Assembly (NCBI GenBank): GCA_011009095.1
Contig: VTPC01091296.1
Span: 4,543 to 68,542, forward strand
DNA from: Ignelater luminosus
Taxonomy: Eukaryota; Arthropoda; Insecta; Coleoptera; Elateridae
DNA length: 64,000 nucleotides
Direction: 5' to 3'
Shown here: positions 55,601 through 64,000 of the stretch, piece after piece
Numbering within the stretch: the first letter of the stretch is position 1
Layout: each line of letters opens with the position of its first letter
The notes under the pieces: generated by a model
Seen by the model: the letters and a program-made list of their open reading frames with translations, nothing else
What the model was told of the DNA's origin: nothing
The model's database searches: none
Translations under genes and position numbers: made by a program

Positions 55601-58600
55601 CTTTTTTGTTTGCATGAATTATGTTCTTGCTTATCCATGTTGTTTTAACAGAATGGAAATTATTTAAAGTTGAAAAACAGGAATTATAATATTTTTTAAA
55701 CTTTCCTTTAAGTGTAAGGATAGATCGATAAAATTATGTTAGTAATATAAACATGAATAACACGCAATATACTAAAATTACTAAACTTATTTATTGTTTT
55801 TAACAAAATAATAATAAAAAAACATACAAACCATATACTACATATAGACCTTTGTGACTAACGTGAAAGTTCGTAGGGACTGGGCATTACAGTACAAAAT
55901 AAAACTGAAAGTAATAAGTAATCGAAGGCTAAATCTAAAAAATGTAAAAGCAACTCATTTTGCCAATATGTGGATAAGATAAAAATCGTGACATAAGAAA
56001 CGTATTATTAAAGAACTTTTGATTTTTGCAACTACTGTATACGTGACCGCGTGATTAAAGGAGTTATAGGACATCAACAAATCTTGAATTGAATAGATAA
56101 AAAATTGTTTTGATGGGAAAACTTAATATTTGTAAATTTAACGGGTCAGGGAGCATAACTTATAATCAACTGATTATTTTCCTCTAACTCCTGATTTGTT
56201 TTTGGTATTACCGAAAGTTACTTCTTAAAAGTTTTAATTTCAAAATATCTTCAGTGTATACCGTAAGGATCTTTTGAATTCTCATACTGCGAATACTGTT
56301 TAAAATACCGAATTTAAATTTAAAAATGACTATCATTTAGAACACAAAACAATCTATTCTTGTTTGTTTATTTTCTAGAGTAGTATCACTTCTTCCTGTA
56401 TACTACTGTGTTCTGCTTCTTTTCAATTCACAAGCAGTCACGTCATATGTAAAACGACAACAATGTTTTTATCTTATTAAATTTGGCTTTGATAACTTAT
56501 CTTAACTTTCGGAACTATTTTGAGGTTAGTTGATAATTTTTTTTCTTGGATTCCCATCATCATCGATAGTCAATCATGAAGACAAACACCATTCTCAATC
56601 TGATACTTACCCAAACAAACGACAGATACTGCACAAGAGTCTTTTTTCATGATATCACAGCAGAATTGCTTTGTACAGCTTTCACAATATTATAATTGTA
56701 TGTATAGGCTCTTTTTATTGATAAAATAATGAAGATCTTTTGAATTTAAGATTGAATTTAGTTTAAAAGTTTTGGTTTCCAATAATCTTCTTCGCTTTCT
56801 AACTATTTATTCATATTTCATCCTTTTATATATTTAAGATCCCCCACAATCTTTTTTGACTTTTTTGGTATCTTCATTTCTCAAAGCAATTTTCTAGGAT
56901 TTGCCTTAAAATTGTACTGAATGCAGCTTAGGGTCAATGAAAACTATAAATGTTTCTCTATCTTGTTCTATTGTTATTTTTATTGTGTTTTAGTACGCTT
57001 ACAATTGTCTAGCTGCTTGATTTCTTTCTTATCCTACTTTTATTGCTTCGTTTATTTTTAGTTTTTGAGATTTCGTCAAGTATTATTGAATTCCACATGT
57101 ATTACCATTTTTTGGATCTCGTTTGGTTGTATCTATTAGAAATTTCTTCTTCTGGTAGATAATTATACCCATTAACTATATAGATAATGTACAGTTTTAC
57201 ATTTTATTTGTACCTGTTGATTTTATTAGGAAAAAACCAGCATTCAAAGGAAATTCAAACATTAAGACACAAATTGAAATTTCTACTAGGGCTCTACATT
57301 TATGTAAAGCTATGTGTAAAAGCATCTAAAAAAATGGAAATTACATTTGATGTTCTGTTAGCATTCTAATTTTTGATTTGTCGTTTTGAATTAAAACTTC
57401 TTAAAACATCGAATCAGATAGTCATTCTTAAACCACTTTATAATATCAGGGATCTAATCGCCGGCAAACAACAAAAACTCCATCAGTCTGAAATTCTGAT
57501 GGTTCCAAAGAGCCCAAGCTGCCCAAAAGTAGTTTTCGCTTAATTTACTAAGCTGTATGCAGATAACTTATATCTCGATACACAAAGAATAAAGTTTTTT
57601 TTTGAAGAATGGTATTAACCTGTCAACCATAAATTGCAATTCCAAAAAAGTATTAAGATGTTTTATGAAAGTCGGACTAGTTTCAGTTGAAGTACTTCAT
57701 ATTCTAATGCCAATACATACAGATGATACGTAAAATAAAGAAAACACCAATAGAAGAGTAATTTTGATATAGCCGCTACTAAACCATTTCCCAGAGCTTT
57801 TGCATTGTCCTTAAGGTACATCAAAACCTCTTGGTATTCTAGTTCAAGGTTAAATCTTACATCTAGGCGTAGGCAAAAACATATAAAATAAGTTTTTCAA
57901 TGATACCAATAACTTCAGCCAATATAGTAACAAGATTCCTTTCAAATTCTAATTCTGGTTTTGTTTTGAAAATCCAAATAAAGCCAAATACTGTTAAAAT
58001 TGACACCAAGACTTATCAAGAGTTTTGGACTTGAGAAATGAAATATTTCCTTCGTTCACTTCTTGAAAATAAGATTTCTGTCTTGGTAGTTAATTCTGCT
58101 TGAAAAATTACCAGAATTAATTAAGTACCAAAAATTTTCTAAATTTCTTTGTTAAACTCATATGCCGCAGTCATATGAACATTGCCACTTATAGTTACTT
58201 ATAGCCATAAAATAGTAAATAGAAAACTTTAAAATTTTAATGGGATTCGAACCTATATCTCTGATTCACCGGATTATAGCCTTTAAATATTTAATATTTA
58301 GCTTTTTGTTTCTTTCTGTGAGATGCTTGAAAACTTATAATTTCTTAAGTAAGTCATTATTGGAAAATGTCTTTTCCTCATTCCTTAAAAAATACGACGA
58401 TAAGCTAGAGTATGTTCATTTATAAAGAAGCAAAATTACTGACAGGGATTCCTTTCGTAGCAGTCAAGTACGTACAATGTAAATTACTGTTTTAAAGAAA
58501 GACAAAGACAAAAACAATACATTGATGTCTCGTTATCAGAAGATTAATTGTAAATGAATGAACAATTAAATAATATTGTTATCAGCTAAGAGCTTCCTAT

Positions 58601-58961
58601 ATATAAGAAAGAATAAAATCATTTACTATTCTATGTAAGATATAATTGAAATCAAAATCTTTCACATTTTTCGCACGATATATTGCAATCACTTTTAGAT
58701 TGTTTAGTTTTGTTTTATTGAATTTATAATAAATCAAAAGGTAGGAAACACCAGACCGGACCAGTAAAGGTAAATTTAATTAACGGATCGTCAGTGTCAT
58801 TTATTACAAAATATTTAGTAGTGAAAGCGTTTTAACTTTTAATTTGAAATCATTATCCTTCAAATTGATTGAAAGTGGGGTAGATTCAGTTCTGTAACAT
58901 CACATCGTGATATTATAAAGTTAACAGAGTTAGTAATCAAGTGTGTATTGTGCTTGCAGAA
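52614..58961. other. 6.3-kb region without a supported gene
   Basis: AT-rich, with much of 53,000-58,200 looking like worn coding debris, but no domain I can name. Possible content near its end: Ddc 5' UTR and promoter. A candidate 5' exon at 55,505-55,535 is listed separately. A splice-acceptor-like TTGTGCTTGCAG ends at 58,959, two bases before the Ddc ATG. Confidence 0.4.
55505..55535 (+). CDS. Speculative alternative 5' coding exon of Ddc
   Basis: ATG at 55505 opens MDLEQFRLNS and ends one base into a codon at a GTTAGT donor. Joining to the acceptor just before 58,960 would keep frame and give ...LNSEMEANQF. A TTATATATC motif lies about 35 bp upstream of the ATG. Drosophila Ddc makes a neural form with an extra N-terminal segment, so an upstream coding exon is plausible. 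Evidence is only frame compatibility (one chance in three) and a non-canonical-strength donor. Confidence 0.2.
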
Positions 58962-59041
58962 ATGGAGGCTAATCAATTTAAGGATTTCGCCAAGGAGATG
59001 GTGGACTATGTTGCTAATTATTTGGAAAACATACGAGATAG
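58962..59041 (+). CDS. Ddc: Dopa decarboxylase (aromatic L-amino-acid decarboxylase), first coding exon
   Basis: PLP enzyme making dopamine and serotonin, needed for insect cuticle tanning and neurotransmission. Only the first coding exon is in the window: MEANQFKDFAKEMVDYVANY then LENIRD, ending after two bases of the next codon at a GTAAGT donor (59042). This is the conserved AADC N terminus (Drosophila Ddc: MEAPEFKDFAKTMVDFIAEY). The ATG is preceded by TGCTTGCAG|AA, a good acceptor, so a non-coding or alternative 5' exon probably lies upstream. The following exon is not recognisable in the remaining 5 kb, so intron 1 exceeds 4.9 kb. A paralogous decarboxylase cannot be fully excluded from 26 residues. 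Confidence 0.85.
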
Positions 59042-61969
59042 GTAAGTGCTTTTACTAAGTATATTTATGTAATAAGCTACTCGTTGCTGGTATCTTTCGT
59101 TATTGTTTGATTTAAGATTTTGCTGATCTTTATTTTTGATAACTAAAATAGTTTTGTTGTTAACCAAAATCATATTGCTTGAAGTACTTTTGCATGCTTA
59201 GCTTTTTTACTACCAGAAAGTACAGTTGATATGTTATTACAAAAATGCATCCAATAATGTCAGGAAAATGCATATTGTGAAGGTTTGCAACTTATTAACT
59301 TAATGCTACTGAATTCGAAATTTAAATTAAATCTCCAATGTATATATACAACGGTTAACAAAGCTAGCAATATGATTGTTTATGCTAATTAACTATATAA
59401 AAGTATTCAACATGAAATATGGCAAATACTTTTAATGTTTATGGAACATGAATAATAACCTATCGCAATTAATGATAATGTAGGGTATTTCCTTATTAAA
59501 TTACTTAAAATAAAAAAATTCCTTTAATTCTTTGTTGTTACTTGTGACTATCTTAAAAAACTCTTTTCTTTTATATGTGTAATATGGACTCTCCTTCATA
59601 ATATTTCTAAGAACAACAAACGTACCAATGACTTGCAAAGACTAGTGACCAGCACGAACTTTTAATTCTGGACTTTCCTGTTGCATTCCAATTCTTATTT
59701 ATAAAAAACATAAATTCTTTATTTACCATTTAGTTTATGTATACTGTAAAAACTGTAATATTAGATACTATCTAATATCAGCTGACTGATTGTTTATATT
59801 ATTTCTAATTAATTCAAGTAGGTGTGTAATAAAAGTGCACAATAAGCAATATGAGATAATAATATAACCACATTTAAATAGAAAAAAAATTGTTGAATGA
59901 ATGTTATGAAACTAACCTTTGATCTGTTTTTTTTTTATAAATTTTCATTTACATAGTTTCAATAAACTGTTACACTTTTTATTTAAATTTAACAAGAAAA
60001 AATTGCTATTAATAAGTAAAAGAAATACACGGAATCTTAACCTTTGATACTATTAGTAATCGTTATTCACAAACTACTCTATAATTATCTGTTTCGTACT
60101 TAAAAAATTTCAAGTTTAAAATTGTTTGGTAACACACATTAAGTGTTATTTTATTGATTACGTCAAAAGAATTTAGTAACAAATTCTTTATAATATCGAT
60201 TGAAATTATTGTAAAATCCCATTCTTATTATAATGTTGATGCATTTATCATGATGTTACTGGGAATTCATTTCCAATGATCACTGAAATTTCGAATTCTA
60301 TTAAGAAAAAATAATAAGAATTTATATTTTGATGGTAATTATACGAAAAGTATTATCTCTGACGTCAATTGATTGTACTTTCGAATATTAGAAACCTGAA
60401 AAACCCAGCATTAAATCCTATCGTGATATAGTTGCCAACAGAGTCGAACTGGCCCGGGTGCGCCAGGACATTTAAATGTTGTTATGTTATGTCATCATAT
60501 AAAGCCAAAATAATCACAGAGTCGTAATTATGTGACATATCTACTGTACTGTTATCGTATATTGTGTACTATGAGAGTTTTAGTCATTAATGTTATTCAT
60601 AATCATTACGGCCGTTTTTCTAAATTAATAATATTCGAGATGCGGGATATTTAAATTTGACTGTCTTCTACCAGTCTTTGCTCAGAGTATCGATGTTATG
60701 AAATATTTAACCTCTGCATCATACGTTAATCATACATTTAAGGCTAAATTTGAAAGATCTTTTAAAACTTAAATTCTACTCGAAAGTTACGCATCCTGCG
60801 AGATAAGTGCAAGAGTAGTATTTTTTGCTGATTTGAATCTGTATTTGAAAAAGACGTTTCTTGAAGAAGTATGTTTGTTTCTTCTAGAATCTTCTTCTTT
60901 GGTAATGGTATTGAAACGTCTTAAATATTGTTTTGGATTTAAAAGATCTCTCAGCACTACCCAGTTGCTTTTGTTGCTTTTAAAGCGAAGACTTTCAATT
61001 AAGTATCTAACTTGGCCATATTCTCAATTTATCAAATTATCTAGCTACACTCGAACAAGCTGCAAAAAGGTTATTGAGCCCGAATAGTTTCCAAAAACTT
61101 GATGTTTGATCCTACCCACTAAAGCCTCTTAGCTGTTGAACTTTAAAAACTTTATTTCTTACTCGTGTTTTCTTAACCATTTCTGCGTTAACAAATATAT
61201 TTTGGGCAAACCACTAAAACGACCCCACTCTTTAACATGTTGAAAATTACTGTTCAGTCCCTTCACTTGTATTTGTACAAACGTCAATTCTTTTATTATT
61301 TGTCAAAACTTGAAAAACTGAATAACAATTGCTTTTCAAACCACCAAAGATTCTTAAGCATCATTTGTATGAAGCGAAGAAATCTTACATGCTGCCTTCA
61401 GAAGATCGACAACTATCACGAATTACTAGAGTATTTTGAAATGCAATTGAAAGTTTTCAAGAAATGTACTGTTGACTTGTAAGAATTGGTTCAAAAGCAT
61501 TTTTTTCTCTGGCAGGTGTAGTTATAGATTGATTAGATATAATTCATCTTGAGTTTGACTGAATGTGATTTAATGACTCAATCTTTTTATCATCACAGTA
61601 CTTTGCTGTACTATATACCGTTGTGTCCAAGGCTATTTTTGACCTTACAGGAAAAAGGTCAAAAAATCTAAAAGAATATTTTTATTTCAAATTATTATAA
61701 TACATACACACAGTTTTAAAATTGAAACTAGGTAATTCTTAAAAACAAAAGATTCGTTCCTAATATGCAAGCAGTGTTTTCCCTCTAAAGTGCTTTTCCA
61801 ATTCACTATATTAGGTAGAATGTAGATTTTTTCTCACACGTCAAGACTACGTCCTTTTTTTCTAAGATTTTTAGAAATATTCATGTTCTATTCCACCAGG
61901 AACCAAACGTTTCAACGATCAAGTAATGAAAACATACTAAAACTTTAGTTTTTTGTATTTTGATCTTTT

Positions 61970-62610
61970 AGGATTTTTGCAGTTACGTAAAAACTTGCAA
62001 CAGTGTCACAATAGGTTACGTCCCACATTAAAGTCTTGCCATCACTTCAAGAAATCAAAGTCGTTCTATCCGCCTTCTTTTGATCATTCGAGAAACTCCA
62101 GGAAGTTCTAGAAATTGCGGAAAATTCTCTTGTAATTAAGGCCTGTTTAGTCACCCTTCCTGCACTTTCACAGAAAGATAGACCGTGATGGCCCAAAATA
62201 TCAACTGTTTCGCTGCAACTGGATTCATGTGGTTCGTATGCAGGTAGAGCAATTCTTAAAGCTACGAAAATTCTGAAAGTGGAAATTTCCAGAGAAGTCT
62301 TTAAGAAAGGCAACAGCTTAAAATGTCATGGTATGAATGTTAACAAACTTGGTTATCCCATTCTCTTTGTTTATATTCTACTGATATGGATAAAAAATCG
62401 TTTTCTGAAAGGTTCACCCAGAACGCAACTGCTTCATGGTATGCATCTTTCTAAAACTGCCTATGGAAGCATCGTAGTCGTTAAATCTTTTGCACAACTA
62501 AAAGATGCAGTGAAAGAAGAAAAACGAAGAGAAGAAACGTCACGAATCATGAATTGCAATTCTATATTTCCTGCATTCCATTTCATTATAATGTTTGGTA
62601 ATTAGTTAAG
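61970..62610 (-). pseudogene. Retroelement fossil with restriction-endonuclease-like C-terminal domain
   Basis: The minus strand carries the terminal domain of a reverse-transcribing element seen in many invertebrates: a VDILGHHGLSFCESAGR block (family GRHGLSCxxSAGR), then a K-R-x-D-G-x-T-L-x-x-W-like block and WDVTYCDTVA (family WDATCVDTLA), which look like a PD-(D/E)XK-type nuclease. It is broken and partial; the RT domain is not recognisable. The exact family is uncertain, so I treat it only as a fossil inside the Ddc intron. Confidence 0.55.
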
Positions 62611-63949
62611 CGATCTTTCTGTCTTAATTGTCTGTCGTCGGATAAAACAAGAAGTCCACACTTGTGTATATTTATTTGAAGACCTACTTTAGAAGAGGAA
62701 TAAGAATTGTACAATCATCCAAAGACCAATTAGTTCCGAATTTAAAGATAAAACTAGAGAATGCAAAGTAAGCCTAAACAACGTTGACCTAAGAGGATCT
62801 CTCTGCTGATCAACTCTATAAGATAAAATTGTTCACTTTCCAATAGTGAGAATAATAGGATGACGATAAAATTCATTTGAGATGAGAAAAACTCAAGGAT
62901 TAATTCTTTTACTCTAGTAAGCATCACAATCCTAGAGTACCTAAGCTAAGTATGCTGACATCAAGAACGATTGTGGTGCGTCTGTGTCTTTTACCAAAGA
63001 TAGTGAAGTCTCCATTGAAGTTATTTTACCTGCATTGAATGAATCCTAGCAAATAGAAGTATCATAGAGGGCTAAACCGTGTGCTCTGTATTATACTCGA
63101 AGTCAATATCTCTTCTGGAGAGTTGTTAGATTTCTAGGTCTACTGCAGCTGTCAAGAATAATACCTAATTTGCAAGTGAAGTAAACTATTTTTGATACAT
63201 ATTTAGAGGGAAATTGTATTATAATCCAAACTCATACAGACGAGAAGCCATCTCTAGCTTCATAAGATGAAAGTATTTATGTTTGAGCTTTCTGTAGTAC
63301 CTTGAGGATTAAAGAACTTCTTTTATTGTTCAGTTGATCGTTTATTGCATCACTTTGTTGTAGCATATTAATTTATTATTGACTCTTTTTGTTATCTACT
63401 CTATATTGTTCAAACTTACTTTCATCTTAGTGTTTCTGCTTGTAGAGGTTATTAATTCCAAGGTTTTCTACAATTTCTGTTTGTTTTTAAAAAAATGGTA
63501 AGTCATTATTATGAGGAAGAGTAGGTAACCGTTCTAAATATCACCATATCGATTTCCTACAGCTAGCAGTATTCCAGTTTAATATTGTTTGGTGAAAATG
63601 TCTTATAAGTCATTGAAAAGAAAAAAGCAAATTCTTTATTTCGGGCAAACTAAATCTCGTCTAGGGATTAAATGCAAAATGAACCAACAGATCAGAAAAT
63701 GGCTTTTACATTTCTATCACTGCTCAAGTAAACAATAATTTAGTTTCGTGTTTTCCTATAATATAATTAGAAGCCAAAAATAAATATTTGGATTTGTCTA
63801 TTGAAGTGATGCTGTAGAACAGGTACTGTTCCAAAATCTGATTAGTAATTGTTGTCAGTTTTTTACTTGGTGCAGACAGAGCAAAATTTTCTGTAATGAA
63901 AACCAAGGCTGTCATTAATTGATAGATTGTTACATTACAGATCATTATA

Positions 63950-64000
63950 AAGGGTTTTCCAATAAGAGGTGTTATTTTGAATAGCCCGCTATTTCGGTAG
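63950..64000 (+). mobile_element. Start of a second DD41D mariner copy, cut by window end
   Basis: AAGGGTTTTCCAATAAGAGG and onward, after TA at 63948-63949. Over its 51 visible bases it differs from the transposase-start end of the 47,378-48,682 element (inverted) at only two positions: the first base and one C/T. Orientation is plus, so its transposase would read rightward into the unseen part of the Ddc intron. Confidence 0.9.

Larger units (their letters stand above)
59042..64000 (+). other. Ddc intron 1 (part)
   Basis: Opens with a GTAAGT donor and has no recognisable Ddc exon before the window ends. It contains a retroelement fossil (about 61,970-62,610) and the start of a DD41D mariner copy at 63,950. 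Open frames at 60,833-61,087 and 61,237-61,482 have no homology I know. Confidence 0.6.

Noticed and set aside
58241-58252. tRNA-like B box (GGTTCGAATCCC on the minus strand)
   Set aside because: The T-arm consensus is perfect, but no A box, anticodon stem or acceptor stem can be folded at the right distances. Probably chance or a worn SINE trace.
63060-63240. Weak LTR-retrotransposon-like reading in the Ddc intron
   Set aside because: Only a short resemblance to a retroelement polymerase motif, no repeats at the ends and no companion domains; too weak to call, and at most an old broken fossil.

Overview
The window is AT-rich nuclear DNA of an animal, almost certainly an insect. Host genes have short consensus introns, and they match insect and animal orthologues: golgin-97, NSMAF/FAN, proteasome alpha-7, the ZIP7-type zinc transporter Catsup, TTC19 and the first coding exon of dopa decarboxylase. 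A beetle is my best guess, but nothing in the sequence proves the order.

Layout. 1-12,000: Tc1/mariner-type MITEs, then the 3' part of a golgin-97 gene (+), whose 6.7 kb intron holds a LINE scrap, a 0.7 kb inverted-repeat element and a 1 kb foldback element. 12,000-18,300: no host gene, only broken transposons (piggyBac-like, Tc1-like, mariner DD34D, a pogo-like MITE). 18,550-27,069: a complete NSMAF gene (-, 11 exons, 887 aa) whose 5.2 kb intron carries five transposon remnants. 27,500-34,550: a compact housekeeping block with PSMA7 (-), Catsup (+), TTC19 (-) and a head-to-head pair of unrecognised four-pass membrane protein genes (- and +). 34,550-58,900: gene-poor and transposon-rich. It holds LINE fragments, a second 1 kb foldback element, a fossil of an unclassified multi-copy protein family, a Tc1-like element, a 4.5 kb hAT element with a perfect 8-bp target duplication and an intact DD41D mariner inserted in it, and a 2.3 kb long-TIR element of unknown family with a 319-codon ORF. 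58,962-59,041: first coding exon of Ddc (+). The rest of the window is its long first intron, which contains a retroelement fossil and, at the very edge, the start of a second copy of the DD41D mariner.

The host genes do not form one pathway. PSMA7/Catsup and the two four-pass genes are divergent pairs with short shared upstream regions, and Catsup/TTC19 converge. The most interesting items are the four-pass paralogue pair (identical lengths for exons 1 and 2, completely different tails), the intact DD41D mariner nested in a dated hAT copy, the unclassified 2.3 kb element, and two foldback elements of the same size and end type. I see no CRISPR array, operon, rRNA or convincing tRNA.
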